From Kiritimatiellia bacterium (GTDB lineage: Bacteria; Verrucomicrobiota; Kiritimatiellia; RFP12; UBA1067): a DNA stretch of 7,750 bases. Where the stretch lies: positions 1 through 7,750 of the forward strand of contig JAFXEA010000293.1 of the NCBI GenBank assembly GCA_017521065.1, read 5' to 3'. Below are positions 1-5,139 of this stretch, piece by piece. Position numbers and translations under genes: made by a program. How positions within the stretch are numbered: the stretch's first letter is position 1; every line of letters begins with the position of its first letter. Under the pieces are notes generated by a model, which was not told the DNA's origin, ran no database searches, and saw only the letters and a list, made by a program, of their open reading frames with translations.

Positions 1-733
1 GGACATGATCAACGGCCGCGTGGTCAAAGGGGTGAACTTCGTCGACATCAAGGATGCCGGCGATCCTGTGGAATGCTGCAAGGCGTATTGCGCCGCCGGC
101 GCAGACGAGCTTGCCATGCTCGACATTACGGCTACGGTCGAAGGGCGCAAGACGATGCTCGAAACCGTCCGCAAGGTTGCAGAGGCAGTGACCGTCCCCT
201 TCACGATGGGCGGCGGCATTTCGTCCGTCCAGGCTGCAGCTGACGTGCTTGCCGCCGGTGCGGACAAGATTTCCACCTCCTCCGCAGTGTTCCGCAATCC
301 AGACATGATCGGCGAACTGGTCAAGGAGTTCGGCAAGGACAAGGTGACCGTCGCTATCGACGTGGCTCAGAACGCCGACATGGCTTCCGGCTATGAGGTG
401 TTCATCGATGGCGGGCGCACCGCAACCGGCACTGATGCCATCGAATGGACGAAGAAGGTCGCCGGCTACGGTGTCGGCACGATCCTCCCCACCTCGAAGT
501 CCACGGACGGAGTCCGCACTGGCTACGACCTTCCGCTCATCCGCAAGATCCGCGAGATCACTGATGCCGACATCGTCGCATCCGGCGGCGCCGGCACGAT
601 GGAGCACTTTGCCGAGGCCGCCGAAGCCGGCGCGACCGTGCTTCTCGCTGCGAGCGTGTTCCACTTCCACGTAATCGGGATTCCGGAACTCAAGGCGTTC
701 CTCAAGGATCGCGGCTTTTCCGTCCGCATCTGA
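1..733 (+). CDS. hisF: Imidazole glycerol phosphate synthase cyclase subunit HisF (5' end missing)
   Basis: HisF is the (beta/alpha)8-barrel cyclase of IGP synthase. With HisH-supplied ammonia it converts PRFAR to imidazole glycerol phosphate and AICAR in cytoplasmic histidine synthesis. Seen: the frame is open to the window edge, and the first whole codon (2-4) is Asp, followed by MINGRVVKGVNF. This matches the family start '..IIPCLD(V)xxGRVVKG', so the ATG at 5 is internal and about 10 residues are missing. The edge Asp corresponds to catalytic Asp11 of Thermotoga HisF. The Asp in VAID (visible residue 119) falls exactly at Asp130, the second catalytic residue. Phosphate-binding loops are present: MGGGI (69-72 region), ASGGAGTMEHF (192-202) and AASVFHF (215-221). 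LPTSKSTDGVRTGYD is a variant of the usual TS(I/M)DxDG loop, but the conserved DG is kept. The C-terminus VRI is typical. About 252 aa in full, the normal length. Ends in TGA. Confidence 0.96.
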   Translation, partial: DMINGRVVKGVNFVDIKDAGDPVECCKAYCAAGADELAMLDITATVEGRKTMLETVRKVAEAVTVPFTMGGGISSVQAAADVLAAGADKISTSSAVFRNPDMIGELVKEFGKDKVTVAIDVAQNADMASGYEVFIDGGRTATGTDAIEWTKKVAGYGVGTILPTSKSTDGVRTGYDLPLIRKIREITDADIVASGGAGTMEHFAEAAEAGATVLLAASVFHFHVIGIPELKAFLKDRGFSVRI

Positions 734-737
734 TTAA

Positions 738-795
738 CGGTAGGGCGGCTTGTCCTCAAGCCGCCGTGGCGCGTTCGGCGAACGCGCCCCTACCG
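738..795. repeat. Compound palindromic element able to form a three-way (cloverleaf-like) junction
   Basis: The gap between hisF and the next gene holds a near-perfect nested palindrome. Outer stem: 738-743 (CGGTAG) pairs with 790-795 (CTACCG). Inside it, hairpin 1 pairs 744-751 (GGCGGCTT) with 758-765 (AAGCCGCC) around a 6-base loop. Hairpin 2 pairs 768-776 (GGCGCGTTC) with 780-788 (GAACGCGCC) around a 3-base loop. Only 766-767 and 789 lie unpaired between the arms. No U-tract follows, so it is not a standard terminator, though it could stabilise or end the hisF message. Such perfect intergenic palindromes are often members of dispersed REP/MITE-like families; that this one is repeated elsewhere is an inference. 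Confidence 0.75.
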
Positions 796-822
796 GATTT
801 ATTTAGAATCAGTTAAAGATAA

Positions 823-828
823 AAGGAG
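823..828 (+). promoter_or_regulatory. Ribosome binding site of the nucleotidyltransferase gene
   Basis: AAGGAG lies 10 bases before the ATG at 839 and supports that start. A TAGAAT at 804-809 resembles a -10 box, but no acceptable -35 is seen, so no promoter is called. Confidence 0.7.
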
Positions 829-838
829 CATTTTAAAT

Positions 839-1750
839 ATGAAACCTACACTCGTAGTCCTCGCAGCAGGCATGGGATCGCGTTACGGCGGGTTGAAGCA
901 GGTCGATCCTGTCGGTCCTTCCGGTGAGGCTATCCTCGACTATTCCGTTTTCGACGCGCACCGCGCAGGTTTCGGCAAGGTCGTGTTCATCATCCGCAAG
1001 GATTTCGAGGCCGAATTCAAGGAGAAGGTCGGTGCGAAGTACGAAGGCATCCTCCCCGTTGAATACTGCTTCCAGGATATCAACGATCTTCCCGCGCCGT
1101 TCACCGTCCCGGCGGATCGCGCCAAACCCTGGGGAACAGCACATGCAATCCGCGCCGCACGCAATGTCGTGAAGGAGCCGTTTGCCGCCATCAATGCGGA
1201 CGACTTCTATGGACGCGATGCGTTCGCAAAGCTTTCGGCGTTTCTCCAGCAGCCTGCGGCGGCTGACGGAAAGTTCCATTTCGCCATGGTCGGCTACAAG
1301 CTTGACCTTACGCTTTCCGATAACGGTTCCGTCGCACGCGGTATCTGCAAGGTTGATGGCGGCAAGCTCGCCTCCGTGACCGAGATGACGAAGCTCGTGC
1401 GCGTTCCGGGCGGCGCTGAGAACCGTGAGGACGAAGCCAACCCCGTCAAGCTTACGGGCGAGGAGCGCGTGTCCATGAACCTCTGGGGCTTCACTCCCGA
1501 ACTGTTCGATGCGCTCGAGGCACGCTTCCCCGCATGGCTCGAGAAGAACGGATCCGCCCCGAAGTCCGAGTGGTACATTCCGTTTGTGGTGGATGAGCTT
1601 ATCCATGAAGCCAAGGCCGATGTCGAGGTGCTGCCGACCGACGCCAACTGGTTTGGTGTAACCTACCGTGAGGACAAGCCGTTCGTCACCGCCGAGATCG
1701 GCAAGCTTGTGGCGGCGGGCGAATATCCGCAGTCGCTTTTCGCGAAATGA
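839..1750 (+). CDS. Sugar-phosphate nucleotidyltransferase family protein (NTP_transferase fold)
   Basis: A 303-residue cytoplasmic protein of the Rossmann-like nucleotidyltransferase superfamily, which moves NMP from an NTP onto a sugar phosphate or similar acceptor. Seen: the N-terminal nucleotide-binding signature LAAGMGSRYGGLKQ (residues 8-21, with the G-x-G-x-R and Lys of the family); the PWGTAHA segment (97-103), which usually contacts the base or sugar; and NADDFYG (119-125), whose Asp residues are at the usual metal-binding place. The protein resembles a group widely annotated only as 'nucleotidyltransferase' in Bacteroidetes and PVC-type bacteria. I cannot name the acceptor, and there are no sugar-pathway neighbours to help. 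The start is set by AAGGAG at 823-828. Its TGA (1748-1750) lies one base before the GTG of the ComF-like gene, so the two are probably cotranscribed and translationally coupled. Confidence 0.88.
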   Translation: MKPTLVVLAAGMGSRYGGLKQVDPVGPSGEAILDYSVFDAHRAGFGKVVFIIRKDFEAEFKEKVGAKYEGILPVEYCFQDINDLPAPFTVPADRAKPWGTAHAIRAARNVVKEPFAAINADDFYGRDAFAKLSAFLQQPAAADGKFHFAMVGYKLDLTLSDNGSVARGICKVDGGKLASVTEMTKLVRVPGGAENREDEANPVKLTGEERVSMNLWGFTPELFDALEARFPAWLEKNGSAPKSEWYIPFVVDELIHEAKADVEVLPTDANWFGVTYREDKPFVTAEIGKLVAAGEYPQSLFAK

Positions 1751-1751
1751 C

Positions 1752-2432
1752 GTGAATTACCTCGCAGAGAGGCTGAAGGACGTTCTGTGGCCGCGCACCT
1801 GCGCCGTGTGCGACTGCGGGCGTCCTTCCGATCGTCCGGGGAGCTACATCTGTTCGCGATGCTACGAAACGCTTCCCTGGTACGACGAGTTTGCGAAGAG
1901 TGCGTTCGGATACCTTGAACTTGTTTCGCAGCTTGTGAACATCTACAAGTTCAATGGCGCAGATTATCTCACGGAAGACTTTGCCGCCGCACTGGAACTT
2001 TCTTTCAGGAAGAAGCACGATGCAACGGCGGTTGATGTGGTCGTGCCGGTCCCGCTCCATCCGCGCCGCCTTGCGGAGCGAGGCTACAACCAGTCTGGGC
2101 TTCTCGCCGCCGCATTTGCGAAACGCATCGACCGTCTTTGTGATGAAACGTCGCTTGTGCGCATCCGCGATACCGAACACCAGAGCCGTTCCAGCGGAGA
2201 AGACAGGCGCAAGAACCTAAAGGGCGCGTTCCGCACCGTCGATCCCTCGCGCATCAGGGGACGCACTGTAGTGTTGATCGACGATGTGATGACAACCGGC
2301 GCAACCCTTGAAGAGTGCTCCGGAGCCCTGTATGCCGGCGGTGCGTACAAGGTAATCCCGTTCGTTCTGGCAAAGGCGCTCATGGATGAAGATCTCGGCG
2401 AGGATTTCATTGGTGTACGTTCAGGTAAGTAA
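1752..2432 (+). CDS. comF: ComF family phosphoribosyltransferase-like protein
   Basis: 226 residues. Seen: an N-terminal zinc-ribbon-like set of cysteines (Cys17, Cys20, Cys34, Cys37, with an extra Cys22); the ComF signature VPVPLHPRRLAERGYNQS (98-115); the RSSGEDRRKNLKGAF stretch (146-160); and the PRPP-binding loop VVLIDDVMTTGATL (173-186). This order and length are typical of ComF/GntX/Bsu YvyF-type proteins, which have a type I PRTase fold. In naturally competent bacteria ComF is needed for DNA uptake as a cytoplasmic partner of the ComFA helicase; in many others the role is unknown. No other competence gene is in the window. The start is GTG at 1752, the only reasonable initiator before WPRTCAVC. 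There is no clear Shine-Dalgarno, so it likely depends on ribosomes finishing the upstream gene (gap of one base). Ends in TAA. Confidence 0.88.
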   Translation: MNYLAERLKDVLWPRTCAVCDCGRPSDRPGSYICSRCYETLPWYDEFAKSAFGYLELVSQLVNIYKFNGADYLTEDFAAALELSFRKKHDATAVDVVVPVPLHPRRLAERGYNQSGLLAAAFAKRIDRLCDETSLVRIRDTEHQSRSSGEDRRKNLKGAFRTVDPSRIRGRTVVLIDDVMTTGATLEECSGALYAGGAYKVIPFVLAKALMDEDLGEDFIGVRSGK

Positions 2433-2545
2433 GTTGGGCTGGGCTGGAGGTATGCGAAATACGCAATCTCTATAGCGGTCGCTTTCAAGGTTATTGCGGC
2501 GGTGACCCGGTTCAAAAAAGATGATGTGTGATAGGCTTCGAATTG

Positions 2546-2554
2546 TGGTATAAT
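2546..2554 (+). promoter_or_regulatory. Extended -10 promoter of hisI
   Basis: TGG followed by a perfect TATAAT (2549-2554) matches an extended -10 sigma70-type element. The -35 region is poor (TGTGAT at 2527-2532, 16-base spacer), as is common for extended -10 promoters. Only 10 bases separate the box from the hisI ATG at 2565, so transcription should start about 0-5 bases before or at the ATG. No Shine-Dalgarno is present. The rest of the comF-hisI gap (2433-2545) shows nothing else I can support. Confidence 0.7.
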
Positions 2555-2564
2555 AAGCGGTCTT

Positions 2565-3011
2565 ATGGGACAGATAGAAGAAACACTCGAGCTGACGCTC
2601 GATTTCACAAAGCTTGAAAAAGTCGGCAAGCAGGTTGCCGACACGCGCGCCGCAGGCTCTGCGGACTGCGATCCGGGAGTTATACCCGTAGCCATCCAGA
2701 ATGTCGACACCAAGGAGGTAATCCTTGTCGCCTACACCAATGAGTATGCGATGAAGGAGTCCTTCAAGAAGCGCAAGCTCATCCTTTGGTCCACGAGCCG
2801 CAACAAGCTGTGGTTCAAGGGCGAAACGAGCGGAGAGACGTTCGATCTCATCGAGGCATATGTGAACTGCGAACAGAATTCGCTTCTGTACGTGGTGCGT
2901 CCTTGCCGCGGTGGCATCTGCCACACGAAGAATGCCGCAGGTCAGCCGCGCAACTGCTACTACCGCAAGATAGATTTTGATACGCTTGCATTAACCAACA
3001 TAGATGAATAA
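2565..3011 (+). CDS. hisI: Phosphoribosyl-AMP cyclohydrolase HisI (no HisE domain)
   Basis: 148 residues. HisI opens the purine ring of phosphoribosyl-AMP to give ProFAR, the third step of histidine synthesis, in the cytoplasm. Seen: IPVAIQNVDTKEVILVAYTN (40-59), WSTSRNKLWFKGETSG (75-90, the W-S-x-S-R...L-W-x-K-G-E-T-S-G core), VNCEQNSLLYVV (100-111) and GICHT...RNCYYR (117-134). The three zinc-ligand cysteines are kept (Cys102, Cys119, Cys131). The usual D-C-D-x-D magnesium site reads N-C-E-Q-N (101-105), and the CHT-to-CYYR spacing is 5 residues longer than usual. No HisE (pyrophosphohydrolase) domain is attached, so that step must be encoded elsewhere. The start is firm: an in-frame TAG at 2532-2534 precedes it, and no other ATG, GTG or TTG lies between that stop and the conserved core. 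Probably heads an operon with tatA. Confidence 0.9.
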   Translation: MGQIEETLELTLDFTKLEKVGKQVADTRAAGSADCDPGVIPVAIQNVDTKEVILVAYTNEYAMKESFKKRKLILWSTSRNKLWFKGETSGETFDLIEAYVNCEQNSLLYVVRPCRGGICHTKNAAGQPRNCYYRKIDFDTLALTNIDE

Positions 3012-3016
3012 AAAAA

Positions 3017-3022
3017 AAGGAG
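3017..3022 (+). promoter_or_regulatory. Ribosome binding site deciding the tatA start
   Basis: AAGGAG lies 8 bases before the ATG at 3031. It makes that ATG the start rather than the in-frame ATG at 3004, which overlaps the end of hisI and would put a charged stretch ahead of the membrane helix. Confidence 0.85.
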
Positions 3023-3030
3023 AAAATAAA

Positions 3031-3255
3031 ATGAGCTGGGGTCCATGGCAAATACTTCTCGTACTCGCTATCATTCTTGTACTTTTCGGCGGCAAGAAGC
3101 TTCCAGAGCTTGCCCATTCCCTCGGTAAGTCGCTTGGAGAGTTCAAGAAGGGCAAGGAAGAGGGCGACAGGGAGACGGCCAAGCCTGAGGTAGAAAAGGC
3201 TGAGGCCAAGCAGATCTCCGATCCTAAGCCTGTTACGCCTGAAGTCGTCAGCTGA
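3031..3255 (+). CDS. tatA: Sec-independent (twin-arginine) protein translocase subunit TatA
   Basis: 74 residues. TatA oligomerises in the inner membrane with TatC (and TatB) to export folded proteins carrying twin-arginine signals. Seen: a short N-terminal transmembrane helix (about residues 5-19, WQILLVLAIILVLF), the hinge FGGKKLPELA (19-28), an amphipathic helix rich in Lys and Glu (AHSLGKSLGEFKKGKEE), and a charged, Pro-rich, disordered tail ending PEVVS. The FGxxKLPELA hinge and the small size favour TatA/TatE over TatB, which usually has a longer helix and tail. No tatC is in the window. It lies 19 bases after hisI and is probably cotranscribed with it. TGA stop, followed by a terminator. 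Confidence 0.93.
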   Translation: MSWGPWQILLVLAIILVLFGGKKLPELAHSLGKSLGEFKKGKEEGDRETAKPEVEKAEAKQISDPKPVTPEVVS

Positions 3256-3277
3256 TACGTTCAGTGACGGCTAAAGC

Positions 3278-3332
3278 GCTCCGTGAAATTCAGATCATAA
3301 GATCTGATAGGATTTCGCGGAGCTTGTTTTTT
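3278..3332 (+). terminator. Rho-independent terminator after tatA, overlapping the sigma gene's 3' end
   Basis: The lower stem pairs 3278-3289 (GCTCCGTGAAAT) with 3312-3323 (ATTTCGCGGAGC), with one G-U wobble. The upper stem pairs 3290-3296 (TCAGATC) with 3301-3307 (GATCTGA) around the loop ATAA, leaving a 4-base bulge (3308-3311). A T-run (TTGTTTTTT, 3324-3332) follows on the plus strand, so it best serves hisI-tatA. The hairpin also covers the last codons and TGA (3290-3292) of the convergent sigma-factor gene. Confidence 0.85.
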
Positions 3333-3787
3333 GCCCGGTGTATGCGAACCTTGACTAACGATTCGGTGGCATTCGTTTCGCGGGCAATCTCCGATATCGA
3401 CATTTCAGCAATCTGGAAAAGCGTGTAGGCTTCGCGGAGCAGCGGCGGCAGTTTGGCGAATGCGGCTACCAGTCTGTTGCGCAGATATGCGGTGTCGGAA
3501 TGTGATGTTTCCGGAGGCTTTGATGCAGTGGCTGCATCTTCGGGGATCTCATCCGTGAGCACTTCGCGTCTGAGGTCTCTCACTTCGTTCTTTCTCAGGT
3601 TTCGTGCGATTGTGAATACAAGACCTGACACGGCGGCATCGTTGTCGAGGATTTCATCGCGCATCCTCCAGAGCTTGAGAAATGTATCCTGGACCAAGTC
3701 GCATGCCTGTGCATATGAAGAACCCGTTGCCACAAGCCAGTTGAGCAACTTGGGCGCAAGAACCGTGTAGTGTTCATTAATAGTCAT
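3290..3787 (-). CDS. ECF-type RNA polymerase sigma-70 family factor
   Basis: 165 residues. It would direct core RNA polymerase to a specific promoter set. Seen: a region-2-like helix set, with ACDLVQDTFLKLWRMRD (28-44) matching the region 2.2 core-binding signature, and FTIARNLRKNEVRDLRRE (58-75) matching regions 2.3-2.4; an acidic/Pro linker (78-97); then sigma4 with LPPLLREAYTLFQIAEMSISEIA (113-135) and the recognition helix TESLVKVRIHRAKNKLRE (141-158). The length fits ECF factors. The start is at 3787: the frame is open further upstream, but the extra part would have no homology and would run across a hairpin and into the adaptor gene. There is no Shine-Dalgarno and the promoter -10 box is only 9 bases away. 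No anti-sigma gene is adjacent on its downstream side, where tatA converges. It lies downstream of the metal-efflux genes on the same strand, so a role in metal or envelope stress is possible but unproven. Confidence 0.87.
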   Translation of the reverse strand: MTINEHYTVLAPKLLNWLVATGSSYAQACDLVQDTFLKLWRMRDEILDNDAAVSGLVFTIARNLRKNEVRDLRREVLTDEIPEDAATASKPPETSHSDTAYLRNRLVAAFAKLPPLLREAYTLFQIAEMSISEIARETNATESLVKVRIHRAKNKLREILSDLMI

Positions 3788-3796
3788 TCGCGGAAA

Positions 3797-3805
3797 AGTA
3801 TACCA
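3797..3805 (-). promoter_or_regulatory. Extended -10 promoter of the sigma-factor gene
   Basis: Read on the minus strand, TGG-TATACT (3805 down to 3797) is an extended -10 element one base from consensus. Nine bases (3788-3796) separate it from the ATG at 3785-3787, and there is no Shine-Dalgarno. No good -35 is visible. This is the same layout as the hisI promoter, so the transcript is probably leaderless or nearly so. Confidence 0.55.
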
Positions 3806-3834
3806 AAAATCGGGTTTGTGCGAAAGTTGAAGAA

Positions 3835-3881
3835 TCTGTTGGCGGTGGCGGGGCGTGGATGTACGCCGCCTCGCCAACAGA
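3835..3881. repeat. Long GC-rich hairpin between the adaptor and sigma genes
   Basis: The outer stem pairs 3835-3844 (TCTGTTGGCG) with 3872-3881 (CGCCAACAGA), a perfect 10 bp. The inner stem pairs 3852-3856 (GGCGT) with 3863-3867 (ACGCC), with GGC 3847-3849 on GCC 3868-3870 flanking it. It begins 19 bases past the adaptor stop in the minus direction. The T-content after it on the minus strand is weak (TTCTTCAACTTT), so it may be a poor terminator for the efflux operon, a mRNA-stabilising structure, or a copy of a dispersed palindromic repeat. Confidence 0.6.
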
Positions 3882-3899
3882 GTTTGATTGCTGTCGTTG

Positions 3900-4880
3900 T
3901 CAGTGCTCCCCGGTGTGGAAGGTGCCGTCGGCATGGAAGTGGCCTGATTCTTTCTTGGCGCCTACGGACGGAAGGGAGAGCTTCAGCTCATATGCACCTT
4001 CGCATACAATCTCGCATCTGGAAGGGGACAGGTCCTTCGTGCGCGGATTGTTTGCGTGTGGGGACAGACCCTCGACCGCCGTCCAGCCGCCGCCGCTCGC
4101 GCCAGGGGTTACAGGGATTGCGATGAAGCGTTCCGCGTTGTGTGGGTCTTTCATGAACACTGTTGGCTGAAGCCCAATTGAGACGATGCACTTTGACGGA
4201 ACCGCGATATGGGGACTTCCCGTTTCGTCCGTGACACATTCGGCATGGCCTCTCTCACCTGCGATCGTGGAGACTTCGGAATCGAACAGCACATAGACTG
4301 GCACAAGGCCGGAATCGTCTCCGACTCCAAGCTGGATGCGTCCTGCATTCTCCCCGACCTTGGCCGGCATGGAATCTTTGAGCCGAAGCGCATCGGAAGC
4401 GGCGGCAAGCGCCTTGAATCGCAGGTCGTGCATCTGGACGGTCTGGACCGCCGCCGCACCGGTTTCGAGCCATGCGCCGTTCTGCGCCAAGAGCAATTCT
4501 ATCATTCCGTCCTCCGCCGCGCTGACGGTCACGGTTCCCTCCTTTTCGTCCGCTCCGGCAAGAAGCGCCTCGCGCTCAGCACGCTTTACGGCAAGCTCGT
4601 TCTCGAGAGCGGCGTTGGGCGTCTTGATTTCGCGGTATACGGCAATGCGCTTTTCGAGTGCCTCAATCTCGTGCGCACGCGCCACAAGTTCCGGTGATGA
4701 TACGGAGAAGATGGGTTGTCCTTTCTTCACGTGGGATAAGGCCTTCACATGGAGTGTGAGACGGCCTGAAACCGGTGTCGCAATCTTCTGTCGCGCATCT
4801 GGGTTGAGTTCATATCTTCCGGCAAAGGATATCGTTGAAGCGACACGCCGCATTTCGGCACGGACGGTTCGCAGTCCCAT
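3900..4880 (-). CDS. Efflux RND periplasmic adaptor (CusB/CzcB-like), main body, cut off from its signal by a TAG
   Basis: The 326 residues from ATG 4878-4880 to TGA 3900-3902 hold the adaptor fold. Seen: GLRTVRAEMRRV (2-13), the start of the membrane-proximal region in this family; the first lipoyl half IATPVSGRLTLHVKALSHV with GQPIFSVSSPEL (33-65); a short coiled-coil hairpin (66-108); the second lipoyl half TVTVSAAEDGMIELLLAQNGAWLETG (about 116-141); then beta-barrel strands. The C-terminus is His-rich (GHFHADGTFHTGEH). Adaptors of this family link the inner-membrane RND pump to the TolC-like channel in the periplasm and can bind the metal. This part alone has no signal peptide and could not be exported. 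The preceding in-frame segment (4887-5120), on the other side of a single TAG, supplies a lipoprotein signal. Together they give 406 residues, the usual CusB length. ATG 4878 may only be an internal Met; reinitiation there is possible but would leave the protein in the cytoplasm. Confidence 0.85.
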   Translation of the reverse strand: MGLRTVRAEMRRVASTISFAGRYELNPDARQKIATPVSGRLTLHVKALSHVKKGQPIFSVSSPELVARAHEIEALEKRIAVYREIKTPNAALENELAVKRAEREALLAGADEKEGTVTVSAAEDGMIELLLAQNGAWLETGAAAVQTVQMHDLRFKALAAASDALRLKDSMPAKVGENAGRIQLGVGDDSGLVPVYVLFDSEVSTIAGERGHAECVTDETGSPHIAVPSKCIVSIGLQPTVFMKDPHNAERFIAIPVTPGASGGGWTAVEGLSPHANNPRTKDLSPSRCEIVCEGAYELKLSLPSVGAKKESGHFHADGTFHTGEH

Positions 4881-4883
4881 GAC

Positions 4884-4886
4884 CTA
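4884..4886 (-). other. In-frame amber (TAG) codon interrupting the adaptor gene
   Basis: On the minus strand the codons read CTT GCC GTC CAG TAG GTC ATG GGA CTG CGA ACC, without any frame change. CAG-to-TAG is a single transition, and Gln would fit at this place (VQQVMGLRT). No other stop occurs between 5120 and 3902 in this frame. Confidence 0.85.
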
Positions 4887-5120
4887 CTGGACGGCAAGAG
4901 GGATAGTGAGATGGGATATGGGAGATGAGTGATGAGAATTTTGGGGAGTATGACCATGCGAACATGATTCGCCGTGCTTATGCTCGTGTTCATGGGCGTG
5001 GTCCTGCTTCTCTTCGTGATGATGCTGGTGCTCGCATCCTTCGTGATGTTCTTCACATCCGCATATGCCAAGCATTGCGGCGGTCGTGATGGTGGCGATG
5101 AGTGTATTTCTGAAATTCAT
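4884..5120 (-). CDS. His-rich lipoprotein N-terminus of the adaptor, ending at an in-frame TAG
   Basis: 78 residues before the TAG. Seen: a lipoprotein signal peptide (MNFRNTLIATITTAAMLGICGC) with lipobox I-C-G-C, Cys22 being the likely lipidated residue; a metal-binding-type segment with 15 His in residues 25-64, plus Cys29 and Cys53 (HEHEHKHGESCSHGH at 43-57); then SPISHLTIPLAVQ. That last stretch is what normally leads into 'x-x-G-(L/V)-R-T' in CusB-like adaptors, and VMGLRT follows the TAG in the same frame. I therefore read it as the 5' part of the adaptor gene and not a separate gene. A stand-alone small metal-binding lipoprotein is the alternative. The start has a good Shine-Dalgarno (AGAAGGA, complement of 5128-5134) 7 bases upstream and lies 19 bases after the stop of the outer-membrane gene. 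Confidence 0.75.
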   Translation of the reverse strand: MNFRNTLIATITTAAMLGICGCEEHHEGCEHQHHHEEKQDHAHEHEHKHGESCSHGHTPQNSHHSSPISHLTIPLAVQ

Positions 5121-5139
5121 GGCTGTATCCTTCTGTTTG

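Noticed and set aside
5..733. ATG at 5 as the true start of hisF
   Set aside because: The family begins about 11 residues earlier with a strand ending in catalytic Asp; codon 2-4 is exactly that Asp, so the gene runs off the window edge.
833..1606. 257-codon open frame antisense to the nucleotidyltransferase
   Set aside because: It lies wholly opposite a well-supported gene, has no recognisable motif, and is expected from codon bias in GC-rich DNA.
2084..2924. Minus-strand frames across comF, the gap and hisI (209 and 167 codons)
   Set aside because: They overlap strongly supported genes and each other, and show no motif or ribosome site.
3004..3030. Earlier in-frame ATG for tatA
   Set aside because: It would bury the AAGGAG site inside the gene and add a Lys-rich leader before the membrane helix; ATG 3031 has ideal SD spacing.
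3788..3934. N-terminal extension of the sigma factor to an ATG at 3934
   Set aside because: The extra 49 residues show no family similarity, cross the hairpin and the promoter-like box, and overlap the 3' end of the adaptor gene.
4884..4886. A frameshift as the cause of the broken adaptor
   Set aside because: Codon-by-codon reading shows both halves in the same frame; only a substitution-type stop separates them.
4209..4932. Plus-strand frames of 162 and 198 codons opposite the adaptor
   Set aside because: Shadows of the adaptor gene; low-complexity Ser/Arg composition and no start signals.
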